Positions 37,296 through 45,854 of a stretch of 64,000 nt of DNA are shown one piece after another. Both the position numbers and the translations under genes were made by a program. Source of the stretch: Streptomyces stelliscabiei (GTDB lineage: Bacteria; Actinomycetota; Actinomycetes; Streptomycetales; Streptomycetaceae); assembly GCF_014873495.1 (NCBI RefSeq), contig NZ_JADBGF010000001.1:2232001-2296000 (forward strand), read 5' to 3'. Under the pieces are notes generated by a model that worked only from the letters and a program-made list of their open reading frames with translations, had not been told where the DNA came from and did not search any database. Each line of letters opens with the position of its first letter. Position 1 is the stretch's first letter.

Positions 37296-37467
37296 AGCGG
37301 GGCACTCCTGGTGTTCCGAAGATGCCCGACACCGTACATGACCTCGGAAAACCGACGGGAACCACCGTTCGACGCGGCGGGGCGGAGCGGACTGACCTGA
37401 TCCTGCCCCTCGCCGGCGTCGGCCGATTCGGAGGCTTTGGCCTGATAGAGGCGACGGAGCCTCCATA

Positions 37468-37490
37468 ATGTCCTGAGACATCGGATGTCT
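37468..37490. promoter_or_regulatory. Operator-like nested palindromes before the GntR gene
   Basis: ATGTC-CTGA-GACAT (37468-37481) overlaps AGACATC-G-GATGTCT (37476-37490), the latter with perfect 7-bp arms. They end 22 bp before the regulator start and within the divergent gap to mtnA. This suits autoregulation and control of mtnA by the GntR/FCD protein. Confidence 0.6.
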
Positions 37491-37512
37491 GAACGACAGG
37501 GAGGGTTCGCCC

Positions 37513-38184
37513 ATGGCAGTCACCGACGAGGCGATCGAGAAGATCAAGGGCATGATCGTCTCCGGCGCGCTGCGCCCCGGCGACCGGCTCCCCAAGGAGA
37601 GCGAGCTGGCCGCCGACCTCGGGCTGTCCCGCAACTCGCTGCGCGAGGCCGTGCGTGCCCTGTCGCTGATCCGCATCCTCGACGTACGGCAGGGCGACGG
37701 CACCTATGTCACCAGCCTCGATCCCCAGCTCCTCCTCGAAGCGCTGAGCTTCGTCGTCGACTTCCACCGCGACGACACGGTCCTGGAGTTCCTCGCCGTG
37801 CGCCGGATACTGGAGCCGGCCGCCACGGCGATGGCCGCCCTGCGGATCAGCGAGCAGCAGCTGGACGCGCTGACGACCCAGCTGGACAAGCTCGGCACCG
37901 AGCCGTCGGTGGAGGAACTGGTCGCCTGCGACCTGGAGTTCCACCGGGGCATCGTGCAGAGTTCCGGCAACTCCGTCCTGTGCTCGCTCCTCGACGGCCT
38001 GTCGGGGCCGACCACCCGGGCCCGCATCTGGCGCGGACTGACCCAGGAGGACGCCGTCAGCCGGACCCTGCACGAACACCGCGCCATCCTGGCCGCCCTG
38101 CGCGACCGGGACGCCGACGCCGCGCGTTCCTGGGCCACGGTGCACATCGCGAGCGTGGAGCAGTGGCTTCGTTCCACGCTCTGA
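37513..38184 (+). CDS. GntR-family regulator, FCD subfamily
   Basis: A 223-residue regulator. The winged helix-turn-helix is in SELAADLGLSRNSLREAVRALSLIRILDVRQGDGTYV; the C-terminal FCD domain (residues 75-220) has the metal/ligand His and Asp positions (DLEFHRGIV, HEHRAILAAL). ATG 37513 has GGGAGGG upstream. It diverges from mtnA with palindromes between them, so regulation of methionine salvage is the likely role; the ligand could be a pathway sugar phosphate or keto acid. Confidence 0.88.
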   Translation: MAVTDEAIEKIKGMIVSGALRPGDRLPKESELAADLGLSRNSLREAVRALSLIRILDVRQGDGTYVTSLDPQLLLEALSFVVDFHRDDTVLEFLAVRRILEPAATAMAALRISEQQLDALTTQLDKLGTEPSVEELVACDLEFHRGIVQSSGNSVLCSLLDGLSGPTTRARIWRGLTQEDAVSRTLHEHRAILAALRDRDADAARSWATVHIASVEQWLRSTL

Positions 38185-38268
38185 GAAGTCGATCACCCGC
38201 GGGCCCGGACCGCCGACGCGTGTTTGTGCCGTGCGAACGGGGCATTGATCCGTTCACTCCCCCGTGCA

Positions 38269-38289
38269 AGGGGGCTGCGGAGGCCCCCT
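38269..38289 (+). terminator. Weak hairpin after the GntR regulator
   Basis: AGGGGGC pairs with GCCCCCT over a 7-base loop, 85 bp after the regulator stop and 55 bp before the PAC2 gene. The stem is short, so termination is plausible but partial. Confidence 0.4.
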
Positions 38290-38343
38290 CGGCACGCCGT
38301 AAGGTTGGGGCGTACGCGAGGGCACGTCGGAAGGAGGCGCTGG

Positions 38344-39393
38344 GTGATCGAGCTGGAGGGGGTTCCCGAGCTGATCGACCCAGTGATGGTGGCCGCGTTC
38401 GAAGGCTGGAACGACGCCGGCGACGCAGCCTCCACCGCGGTCGCGCATCTGGACAAGGAGTGGAAGGGCGAGGTGTTCGCGGCGCTGGACGCCGAGGACT
38501 ACTACGACTTCCAGGTGAACCGTCCCACGGTGTGGCTGGACGGCGGCGTGCGGAAGATCACCTGGCCGACGACAAGGTTGTCGGTGGTCCGGGTCGGCGG
38601 TGACAAGCCCCGCGATCTGGTCCTCGTCCGGGGCATCGAACCGTCGATGCGGTGGCGTTCGTTCTGCAACGAGCTGCTGGGCTTCGCGCACGAGCTGGGC
38701 GTGGAGCTGGTGGTCATCATGGGCGCCCTGCTCGGGGACACCCCGCACACACGTCCGGTCCCGGTCAGCGGTGTCACGTCCGACCCGGACCTGGCGCGGC
38801 GGATGGACCTGGAGGAGACCAAGTACGAGGGCCCCACGGGGATCGTCGGCATCCTCCAGGAGGCGTGCACGCACGCGGGCGTCCCGGCCGTCTCGCTCTG
38901 GGCCGCGGTGCCGCACTACGTGTCGCAGCCGCCGAACCCGAAGGCGACGCTGGCCCTGCTGAACCGGCTGGAGGACCTCATCGACGTGCGCATCCCGCTG
39001 GGCGAGCTGCCCGAGGACGCGCGTGCCTGGCAGGTGGGCGTGGACCAGCTGGCGGCGGAGGACAGCGAGGTCGCCGAGTACGTGCAGACGCTGGAGGAGG
39101 CCAGGGACACGGCGGAGCTGCCGGAGGCGTCGGGAGAGGCGATCGCGCGCGAGTTCGAGCGGTATCTGCGGCGCCGTGACGGGGGCGGTCCCGCGTCGGG
39201 CGGTCACGCCACGGTCGACGGCGGCGACGGGACCGCCGGGGCGTGGAATCCCAAGGACAATCCCAGCGGGCGTACGCGTCCGCCGAAGCCGGCGCGGCCC
39301 GAGGCCGACACGGAGGCCGGGACCGGGACGGACGCCGGGAGCGAAGCCGGAAGCGATGCCGGGACCGAGGACGAGGATTCGTCGGACGACTGA
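38344..39393 (+). CDS. PAC2-family protein, probable ParJ
   Basis: A 349-residue protein of the PAC2 (proteasome assembly chaperone 2-like) family. The fold spans about residues 1-275 with AAFEGWNDAGDAAS, VVIMGALLGDTPHTRP and GPTGIVGILQEACTHAGVPA. The last 75 residues are a low-complexity Gly/Asp/Ala tail. GTG 38344 has AAGGAGG upstream. From memory the gene between glpD and mshC in S. coelicolor (SCO1662) encodes ParJ, a modulator of ParA polymerisation; the identification here rests on family and order, not on residues. PAC2 members are widely linked to proteasome-bearing actinobacteria. Confidence 0.8.
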   Translation: MIELEGVPELIDPVMVAAFEGWNDAGDAASTAVAHLDKEWKGEVFAALDAEDYYDFQVNRPTVWLDGGVRKITWPTTRLSVVRVGGDKPRDLVLVRGIEPSMRWRSFCNELLGFAHELGVELVVIMGALLGDTPHTRPVPVSGVTSDPDLARRMDLEETKYEGPTGIVGILQEACTHAGVPAVSLWAAVPHYVSQPPNPKATLALLNRLEDLIDVRIPLGELPEDARAWQVGVDQLAAEDSEVAEYVQTLEEARDTAELPEASGEAIAREFERYLRRRDGGGPASGGHATVDGGDGTAGAWNPKDNPSGRTRPPKPARPEADTEAGTGTDAGSEAGSDAGTEDEDSSDD

Positions 39394-39442
39394 GACGCCC
39401 TGGCCCGGCGGGTGCCACCGCGCGGAATCCGGCGGCTTCGTG

Positions 39443-39480
39443 GTGGCTGCTCGCGTGGTTCCCCGCGCCCCTTCGGGACA
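39443..39480. repeat. Dispersed Streptomyces intergenic repeat, copy 1
   Basis: Contains GGCTGCTCGC and CCCCGCGCCCCTTCGGG, matching the second copy at 42400-42438. I recall this motif as very common between Streptomyces genes. It lies between the PAC2 gene and the convergent beta-propeller gene. Confidence 0.65.
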
Positions 39481-39509
39481 CGGGGAACGCACCGGCCGTC
39501 ACCGCGTGG

Positions 39510-40523
39510 TCAGCGCTTCACCGCCACCACCGCGTACGAGGTGTCCGGCGTCGGGGTCGTCGTGAAGCGGGCGTTGGGCAGGTAGAGGCGGTTGTTGTGG
39601 GCCGCGGCCGTCGTCGGGACGTCGAAGTCGGGGTTCATCAGGCGGTCCTCGAAGATGCCGCTGCGGCCGTCGGCCGAGAGGTTGAACACGTCGATGGCGT
39701 TCTGCCGGTTCTGGACGACGTAGAGCCGCCGTCCGAGGAGCAGCAGGCCGTCGCCGTTGGTGAGGGGTGCCGCGTCGCCGAGGTCGACGAGTTCGGTGAC
39801 TCCGGTCGCGGGATCGACCCGGTGGAGGCCGCCCGCGCCGGACTGGACGACCAGGAGGGCCCTGCCGTCCGGGGTGCCGGTGATCCCGTTGGCGTTGACG
39901 ACCTCGCCGGGGGCCTGGGTCCAGTCGCCGCTCAGTGCGACCGTGACGACCTTGTCCGGGCCCGGCAGGCGGCCGTTGCCGCCGAGCGGCAGGGCGTAGA
40001 GGGCGGGCTGGAACGAGTCGGTGAACCAGGCGGCGCGCGGGGTGAGGAAGACGTCGTTGGCGAAGGTCGGCGTCTTCGTGGTGAGCCGGTACGACGCGAT
40101 GATCCTGCCGGTACGGACGTCCACCACCCGGGCGCCCTGAGCGCGCCCGGCGACGAACAGCCGCCCCCGGTCGTCGAGTTTCAGCCCGACGGAGGGCGTG
40201 CCGGGGCCCGCGGAGACGATGCGCCCCTCGCCGGTGCGCAGGTCGGCGCGGTAGATCGAGCCGTCGCCGAGGGAGCCCAGGTAGGCGTGGTGGCCGCCGA
40301 TGGCGATGCCCTCCGGGCGGAAGCCGCCCGGGAGCGGGATGAGGTCGGGCCAGGTGCTCTCGGAGGCGGAGGCGGAGGCGGAGGCGGAGGCGGAGGCGGT
40401 CGCGGCCGAGGATCCGACGAGCAGTGCGGCCGCGCCGGCGGCGGACGTCGTGAGCAGGGTTCGCCGGCTGAGGTGACGGGCGGAGGGGGGTTGCGAGGCC
40501 TGCGGGGGTTGCGGGGGTGCCAC
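39510..40523 (-). CDS. Secreted SMP-30/NHL-like beta-propeller protein (Tat signal)
   Basis: A 337-residue exported protein. The twin-arginine signal is HLSRRTLLTTSAAGAAALLVG, followed by a run of Ala-Ser pairs encoded by six exact GGAGGC units (40362-40397). The mature part has repeating six- to eight-blade motifs such as LGGNGRLPGPDKVV and GTPDGRALLVVQSGAGGLHRVD, as in gluconolactonase/SMP-30 or NHL proteins. GTG 40523 has AAGGGA six bases upstream. The substrate is unknown; extracellular sugar lactone hydrolysis is one option. Confidence 0.8.
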   Translation of the reverse strand: MAPPQPPQASQPPSARHLSRRTLLTTSAAGAAALLVGSSAATASASASASASASESTWPDLIPLPGGFRPEGIAIGGHHAYLGSLGDGSIYRADLRTGEGRIVSAGPGTPSVGLKLDDRGRLFVAGRAQGARVVDVRTGRIIASYRLTTKTPTFANDVFLTPRAAWFTDSFQPALYALPLGGNGRLPGPDKVVTVALSGDWTQAPGEVVNANGITGTPDGRALLVVQSGAGGLHRVDPATGVTELVDLGDAAPLTNGDGLLLLGRRLYVVQNRQNAIDVFNLSADGRSGIFEDRLMNPDFDVPTTAAAHNNRLYLPNARFTTTPTPDTSYAVVAVKR

Positions 40524-41060
40524 TGATCGTCCCTTCCACGAAGGGACCGGCAGCTGGCCGGTCCGGCCTTTCGACTGACGTCTGTCATGCCATCACATGC
40601 CGACCTGCCCCGCAGCCCTTCGCCGGTCGACCGACAGGGCCTTGACAGCCCCCGGCGCGGCTTCCTGCCGGATTGTGCCGGTCCGGCCCCCGCGCCGCTC
40701 TCGTGCCGGGGGCCCCGGGCCTGGGGGGCACACGAGGAACGGGCGGAGCGGTACGTGAGGAACGGTCAGGTACGGCCGGCCGAGGGCGCGGGGCGTACCG
40801 GGGCCGGAACCGGGGCCGAGAGCGTTCGCGGCGACGGGTGTCCGGGGGCCCCTGTTCTCCTCCGGGGCGGGTGGTACTCGTGAACTCCCGCCCAGGCTGC
40901 GCCTCTTCGCGTGCCGGCGGAACGGAACGAGAGTCCCGGGAATGACGGAGGGGCGCCTCCCCCGGCCGGAGGAGGCGCCCCTCCGCTCTCGTCCCGTGTC
41001 TGACGCGCGGGACACGGGTGCCGGCTGCGACACCTGTGCAGAGTCGTTACTTCAGGTGGG
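40524..41060. other. Intergenic region without a supported gene
   Basis: About 540 bp between two leftward genes. The right part holds the mshC terminator hairpin (40947-40984). The remaining frames are short, overlap each other, and have Arg/Gly/Pro-rich composition typical of non-coding GC-rich DNA. Confidence 0.6.
40947..40984 (-). terminator. Terminator after mshC
   Basis: GGAGGGGCGCCTCC pairs with GGAGGCGCCCCTCC across a 10-base loop, about 76 bp beyond the mshC stop. Confidence 0.7.
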
Positions 41061-42290
41061 TCACAGAGCCACGCCGAGCAGCGCGTCCACGGCACGGGAC
41101 ACGATGCCGGGCGCCCCCTCGTCCGTACCGCCCCGCTCCTCCTGGAGCGCGGCCCAGCGGTCGACCGCGGTGAGTGCGGTCGGCGCGTCCAGGTCGTGCG
41201 CGAGGGCCTCGCGGATCTCCTCGACGAGGGCCTCGGCGGACGGCCCGTCCGGCCGGGAGACGGCGGCGCGCCACCGGCCGAGGCGGTCGACGGCGTCCTG
41301 GAGCACCTGGTCGGTCCACTCCCAGTCGGCCCGGTAGTGGTGGGCGAGGAGCGCGAGCCGTATCGCGGCCGGGTCGACCCCGTCGCGGCGCAGCCGGGAG
41401 ACGAAGACCAGGTTGCCCTTGGACTTCGACATCTTCTCGCCGTGCAGCGCCACCATGCCGGCGTGGACGTACGCCTTGGCCATGGGGAACTCGCCGGTCA
41501 GGGCCTGCGCGTGCGAGGCGCCCATCTCGTGGTGCGGGAAGGCGAGGTCGGAGCCGCCGCCCTGGACGTCGAAGCCCATGCCCAGGTGGTCGAGGGCGAT
41601 GGCGACGCACTCGATGTGCCAGCCGGGCCGGCCGCGGCCGAGGGAGCCGCCGTCCCAGCTGGGCTCGCCCTCACGCGCGGCCATCCAGAGCATCGGGTCG
41701 AGGGGGTTCTTCTTCCCGGCCCGGTCCGGGTCCCCGCCGCGCTCGGCGGAGAGCAGCCGCATCGTGGCGGCGTCCAGGCGCGAGACCTTGCCGAAGTCGG
41801 GGTCGGCCTCGACGGAGAAGTAGATGTCCCCTTCGAGTTCGTACGCGGCACCGGAGGCGAGGAGCCGCTCGACGAGCGGAACGATTCCGGGGATGGCCTC
41901 GACCGCGCCGATGTAGTGGCGCGGCGGGAGCACCCGCAGGGCGGTCATGTCCTCGCGGAAGAGGGCGGTCTCCTTCTCGGCGAGGGCCACCCAGTCGATG
42001 TCGTCGCGCGCGGCCCGCTCCAGCAGGGGGTCGTCGACGTCCGTGACGTTCTGGACGTAGTGAACCTGCCGCTTGGTGTCGAGCCACACGCGCTGGACGA
42101 GGTCGAACGCGTTGTAGGTCGCCGCGTGACCCATGTGGGTCGCGTCGTACGGGGTGATACCGCAGACGTAGATACGGGCGACGGGACCGGGGTCAAGGGT
42201 GATGAGCCCATCGGTCGCGGTGTCGTGGATCCGAAGGTCGCGGCCCTTGCCGGGCAGGACGGGGACCTCAGAAGCGGGCCAGGCATGCAT
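41061..42290 (-). CDS. mshC: Cysteine:glucosaminyl-inositol ligase (mycothiol biosynthesis)
   Basis: A 409-residue class I cysteinyl-tRNA-synthetase-like ligase that joins Cys to GlcN-inositol using ATP. The zinc/substrate Cys lies in [15 protein letters not shown], which also holds the HxGH signature; the second signature is KMSKSKGN. It lacks the tRNA-binding C-terminal domain of CysS and has the MshC length. ATG 42290 gives the family start [10 protein letters not shown]. It follows the conserved trio genes, with a repeat-bearing 179-bp gap. Confidence 0.95.
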   Translation of the reverse strand: MHAWPASEVPVLPGKGRDLRIHDTATDGLITLDPGPVARIYVCGITPYDATHMGHAATYNAFDLVQRVWLDTKRQVHYVQNVTDVDDPLLERAARDDIDWVALAEKETALFREDMTALRVLPPRHYIGAVEAIPGIVPLVERLLASGAAYELEGDIYFSVEADPDFGKVSRLDAATMRLLSAERGGDPDRAGKKNPLDPMLWMAAREGEPSWDGGSLGRGRPGWHIECVAIALDHLGMGFDVQGGGSDLAFPHHEMGASHAQALTGEFPMAKAYVHAGMVALHGEKMSKSKGNLVFVSRLRRDGVDPAAIRLALLAHHYRADWEWTDQVLQDAVDRLGRWRAAVSRPDGPSAEALVEEIREALAHDLDAPTALTAVDRWAALQEERGGTDEGAPGIVSRAVDALLGVAL

Positions 42291-42399
42291 GCCACGAGCC
42301 TAACCCGATCGCTGCGAGGTCATGCGGGGTCCCTCCGGGGGATCGGCCGGGACACCTTCCGGTTCGGGGGGACAGGCTGTTCTGCGGCTTGCGCCGGAC

Positions 42400-42438
42400 G
42401 TGGCTGCTCGCACGGTCCCCGCGCCCCTGACGGGGCGC
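42400..42438. repeat. Dispersed Streptomyces intergenic repeat, copy 2
   Basis: GTGGCTGCTCGC and CCCCGCGCCCCTGACGGGGC repeat the element at 39443-39480. The end forms a GCGCCCC/GGGGCGC hairpin with loop TGAC. It lies upstream of mshC, between it and the kinase-like gene. Confidence 0.65.
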
Positions 42439-42469
42439 ACCCGTGGCAGGGGTGGGCTACAGCGGTGCC

Positions 42470-43336
42470 TCAGACCGGGGGCCAGGGGATCGCCGGCCAC
42501 TCGCCGCTCGGCTCCGGGTGGCGTCCGCTCCTCAGCAACGCGGCCACCCGCTCCCGCGTGGCGTCCAGCTCGGCCGGTGTGATCAACGCGACCAGCTTCG
42601 CGGCCAGCGGTCCGCCCTCGGCCAGTGCGCCCCGCAGCCGGCCCAGCACCTCGACGGCCTCCTCGGTGAGCGGTTCCCCCGCCCACCCCCACAGCAGCGT
42701 CCGCAGCTTGTTCTCGACGTTGAAGGTCACCCCGTGGTCGATGCCGTACAACCGCTCCCCGGCGGCCGGCAGGAGGTGTCCGCCCTTGCGGTCGGCGTTG
42801 TTGACGACCGCGTCGAGCACGGCGAGCCGTCGCAGCCGCCGGTCGTCGGCGTGCACGAGGAGCGCGGTCTCGCCGTCCCCGACCTCCGCGAAGCCGACGG
42901 CCTTCCAGCCCTCCCCGGCCTCCTCGCCCTCCACGAGGGCCAGCAGTTCGGAACCGGCCTCGCCCTCGATCCACAGCTGGCACATGCCCTGGCCGTAGGG
43001 CCCGTCGCGCAGCACGGTGGGCGGGACCAGCCCCCAGCCGGTCGCCTCGGACACCTCGTACGCGGCGACCTCCCGCTGCGCGAGCGTGCCGTCGGGGAAG
43101 TCCCACAGGGGCCGCTCCCCGGCGACGGGCTTGTAGACGCAGGCGGCCTCCCGGCCCTGGTGGGAGACCGTGCAGTACAGCACCGCGTTGGACGCCTCCC
43201 GCACCTGCCCGCGCACGGTCAACTCGCCCTCGGCGAGCAGCTCGACGGACGGCAGGTCGGGCGACGACGAGCCGGCGGAGGCAGCGGAGGCGGAGGAGGT
43301 CACGCCCCCCGCCGGTATCCGTTCTGGCGCGGACAT
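42470..43336 (-). CDS. PI-kinase-like protein of the actinobacterial trio
   Basis: A 288-residue protein with phosphatidylinositol 3/4-kinase or HipA-like motifs: an N-lobe Lys in ACVYKPVAGERPLWDF, a catalytic loop VVNNADRKGGHLL, and a metal motif GIDHGVTF where DHG replaces DFG. ATG 43336 is inside the end of the DUF3090 gene (37-bp overlap), so the two are coupled. With DUF3090 and the phosphatase it forms a gene trio conserved across actinobacteria beside mshC. Its substrate is unknown. Confidence 0.8.
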   Translation of the reverse strand: MSAPERIPAGGVTSSASAASAGSSSPDLPSVELLAEGELTVRGQVREASNAVLYCTVSHQGREAACVYKPVAGERPLWDFPDGTLAQREVAAYEVSEATGWGLVPPTVLRDGPYGQGMCQLWIEGEAGSELLALVEGEEAGEGWKAVGFAEVGDGETALLVHADDRRLRRLAVLDAVVNNADRKGGHLLPAAGERLYGIDHGVTFNVENKLRTLLWGWAGEPLTEEAVEVLGRLRGALAEGGPLAAKLVALITPAELDATRERVAALLRSGRHPEPSGEWPAIPWPPV

Positions 43337-43890
43337 ACGTGTCCCTCCGGATCGAGCGGCAGACTGCACAGCGGGCACGGCGGCCGCCCCGCGTTGACGA
43401 CGTCGAGGGCGCGCTTGGCGAAGGCACGGGCCTGGGAACCGGTGAGGCGGACGCGGAGCATCGGCGGGCCGTTCTCCTCGTCCTGGAGCATCCGCTCCTC
43501 CGCCTCGGCCAGGTCCTCCTCGGAGTCGGCGTCCAGCTCGACCAGGGCCTGGGCCTCGACGATCATCCGCTCCTCGTCGCCGTCCCAGGCCAGCGCCATG
43601 GTGCCGACCCGGAACTCCTCCTCGACGGGGGCCTCCAGCGGCGCCGTGTCCGACACCTCGGTGGGGGCGACGGCCGGCACCGCGGCGCTGCCGCCGCTGC
43701 GCCGCACGACCTCGTCGAGCAGCTCGTCCATGCGCTCGGCGAGCGCGGCGACCTGGGTCTTCTCCAGGGCGACACTGGTGACACGCTGCCCGGAGGAGGC
43801 TTGCAGGAAGAAGGTCCGGCGCCCGGGCAGCCCGACCGTACCGGCCACGAAGCGGTCCGGGGGGTCGTAGAGGAACACCTGACGGGACAC
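43300..43890 (-). CDS. DUF3090 family protein
   Basis: A 196-residue conserved actinobacterial protein. The start RQVFLYDPPDRFVAGTVGLPGRRTFFLQA is characteristic. Its C-terminus holds a possible zinc-binding site (CPLCSLPLDPEGHVCPR). GTG 43890 follows GGAG. It lies between the histidine phosphatase and kinase-like genes of the trio; function is not known. Confidence 0.85.
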   Translation of the reverse strand: MSRQVFLYDPPDRFVAGTVGLPGRRTFFLQASSGQRVTSVALEKTQVAALAERMDELLDEVVRRSGGSAAVPAVAPTEVSDTAPLEAPVEEEFRVGTMALAWDGDEERMIVEAQALVELDADSEEDLAEAEERMLQDEENGPPMLRVRLTGSQARAFAKRALDVVNAGRPPCPLCSLPLDPEGHVCPRQNGYRRGA

Positions 43891-43986
43891 GTCCTGTCTC
43901 CATTGGAATCGACGTCGGGACCGGTCGCGCCGGCTGTTGACTGGTTCAGCGCCGCCGCGACCGCTTCACCCTACTGCGGTTGACGA

Positions 43987-44673
43987 TCACGGTGCCCCCG
44001 CACCGCCCCCGACGGTCGCGTCACCGCTCGGGGGCTGCTCGCGCGGCGCCAGGGACGCGAAGTCCCCGGTGTCGCCGAGACGGACGAGAAACGGCCTGAG
44101 TCGGGTGTAACGGATCGCGGTGATGGAACACGGTTCGACAGAGATCCGCTGGAAGAGGTCCAGATGAAGTCCGAGTGCGTCCGCGACGAGCGACTTGATG
44201 ATGTCGCCGTGCGAGCACATCACATACACGGCGTCGGCCCCGTGCTCGCGCTCCACGCGCGCGTTCCACTCCCGCACCGCCTCGGCGGCCCGGTGCTGCA
44301 TGGCCCGCATCGACTCGCCGCCCGGGAACTCGGCCGCCGTCGGGTACGTCTGGACGACCTGCATCAGCGGCTCGTCCATCAGTTCGGCGAGCTTGCGGCC
44401 GGACCAGTCGCCGTAGTGGCACTCGCCGATACGGTCGTCGGTGTGCGGGCTGAGGCCGGGCCGGGCGTCGAGGAGGGGGCGGATCGTCTCCTGGCAGCGC
44501 TGGAGCGGGCTGGTGACGATCTCGGCGATCGGCAGTCCGTCGAGGCGGCCGGGCAGCGCCGCGGCCTGCGCCGCCCCCCGCTCGTCGAGCGCGATCCCGG
44601 GCGTCCACCCGGCGAGCACGCCCTCGGTGTTGGCGGTGGAACGTCCGTGCCGGACAAGGATCAACGTGGGCAT
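43987..44673 (-). CDS. Histidine phosphatase superfamily protein (trio member)
   Basis: A 228-residue phosphoglycerate-mutase-like enzyme. The catalytic His is in ILVRHGRSTANT, the acid Glu/His region in GECHYGDWSG, and the second His in VMCSHGDIIKS. Actinobacterial relatives are annotated as probable phosphomutases or acid phosphatases. ATG 44673 gives the family start MPTLILVRHG. It is the first gene of the leftward trio, diverging from corA across a gap with DnaA-box-like repeats. Confidence 0.88.
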   Translation of the reverse strand: MPTLILVRHGRSTANTEGVLAGWTPGIALDERGAAQAAALPGRLDGLPIAEIVTSPLQRCQETIRPLLDARPGLSPHTDDRIGECHYGDWSGRKLAELMDEPLMQVVQTYPTAAEFPGGESMRAMQHRAAEAVREWNARVEREHGADAVYVMCSHGDIIKSLVADALGLHLDLFQRISVEPCSITAIRYTRLRPFLVRLGDTGDFASLAPREQPPSGDATVGGGAGAP

Positions 44674-44715
44674 GCGTCCCAGCGTAGACGCCCGCCCGAC
44701 CGCCCCCTGCGGCCC

Positions 44716-44754
44716 TGTGGACAAAGCCTCCGCGAACGAGACGGCTGTGGACAG
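44716..44754. promoter_or_regulatory. Two DnaA-box-like sites between the phosphatase gene and corA
   Basis: TGTGGACAA (44716-44724) is the exact complement of the Streptomyces DnaA box TTGTCCACA, and TGTGGACAG (44746-44754) differs by one base. They lie in a 14-bp direct repeat with 30-bp period in the promoter region of both genes. Confidence 0.5.
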
Positions 44755-44777
44755 AGCCCCCGAGAAAGGAACTCCCC

Positions 44778-45773
44778 GTGATCGTCGACTGTGCCGTCTA
44801 CCACGACGGGCACCGCACCGAGGGGCCCGAGGACCTCTCCGACGCCCTGGCCGCGGCCCGCGCCTCGGGCGGCTTCGTCTGGATCGGCCTGCACGAGCCG
44901 TCGGAGAAGGAGTTCGCCCTGGTCACAGAGGAGTTCGCGCTGCATCCTCTGGCCGTCGAGGACGCCCTGAAGGCGCACCAGCGGCCCAAGCTGGAGGTGT
45001 ACGACGATTCGCTGTTCCTGGTCCTCAAGCCGGTCGGGTACGAGCCGTCCACCGACACCGTGACCACCGGGGAGGTGATGGTCTTCCTCGGCCACGCCTT
45101 CGTGGTGACCGTCCGCCACGGCGAGGGTTCGCCCCTGGGCGTCGTCCGCAGCCGGCTGGAGCGGGAACCCGAACTGCTCGGCAAGGGGCCCACCTCCGTG
45201 CTGTACGCGATCACGGACGCCACCGTCGACCACTATCTGGACGTGGCGACCGAACTCCAGACGGACCTGGAGGAACTGGAGGCGGAGGTCTTCTCGCCCG
45301 ATGTCGGCGGCTCCCGGAACACCGCCTCCCGCATCTACACCTTCAAGCGCCAGGTCCTGGAGTTCCGCCGGGCGACCGGCCCCCTCGCCGCACCGCTCAA
45401 CCGGCTCTCCTCCACGGGCAACCCCGCGGCCGCGGTGCCCTTCGTCGACGAGAAGGCCCAGCCCTTCTTCCGCGACGTCAACGACCACCTCACCCGCGTC
45501 AACGAGTCCGTCGAGGGACTGGACCGGCTGGTCTCCGACATCCTCTCCGCGCACCTGGCGCAGATGAGCGTCCGGCAGAACGACGACATGCGGAAGATCT
45601 CGGCCTGGGCGGCCATGGCCGCGATCCCGACCATGGCCGCCGGTGTCTACGGCATGAACTTCGAGCACATGCCGGAACTGCACTGGACGTGGTCGTATCC
45701 GGCACTGATGGCGCTGATGGTCGTGACGGAGGTGCTGGTGTTCCGGCTGTTCAAGCGCCGGGGCTGGCTGTAG
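44778..45773 (+). CDS. corA: CorA family magnesium/cobalt transporter
   Basis: A 331-residue divalent-cation channel. The large N-terminal cytoplasmic domain is followed by two C-terminal helices with the selectivity motif YGMNFEHMPE between them and a basic tail (FKRRGWL). GTG 44778 has AAAGGAA upstream. It is a single gene, divergent from the trio and facing the ferritin-like gene across a terminator. Substrate (magnesium, cobalt or nickel) is not resolved by the motif. Confidence 0.93.
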   Translation: MIVDCAVYHDGHRTEGPEDLSDALAAARASGGFVWIGLHEPSEKEFALVTEEFALHPLAVEDALKAHQRPKLEVYDDSLFLVLKPVGYEPSTDTVTTGEVMVFLGHAFVVTVRHGEGSPLGVVRSRLEREPELLGKGPTSVLYAITDATVDHYLDVATELQTDLEELEAEVFSPDVGGSRNTASRIYTFKRQVLEFRRATGPLAAPLNRLSSTGNPAAAVPFVDEKAQPFFRDVNDHLTRVNESVEGLDRLVSDILSAHLAQMSVRQNDDMRKISAWAAMAAIPTMAAGVYGMNFEHMPELHWTWSYPALMALMVVTEVLVFRLFKRRGWL

Positions 45774-45806
45774 CCCTCCCTGGTTCGCCGAGGACAGCCT
45801 CCCGCA

Positions 45807-45842
45807 CGCGCGCGTGGTGAGATCTTCGTGTCCACGCGCGCG
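45807..45842. terminator. Hairpin between corA and the ferritin-like gene
   Basis: CGCGCGCGTGG pairs with CCACGCGCGCG across a 14-base loop, between two converging genes. Confidence 0.6.
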
Positions 45843-45854
45843 CGGGGTGGCGTC

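Noticed and set aside
40524..41060. Several short frames before mshC that could be small genes
   Set aside because: They overlap each other, lack ribosome sites and have non-coding composition.
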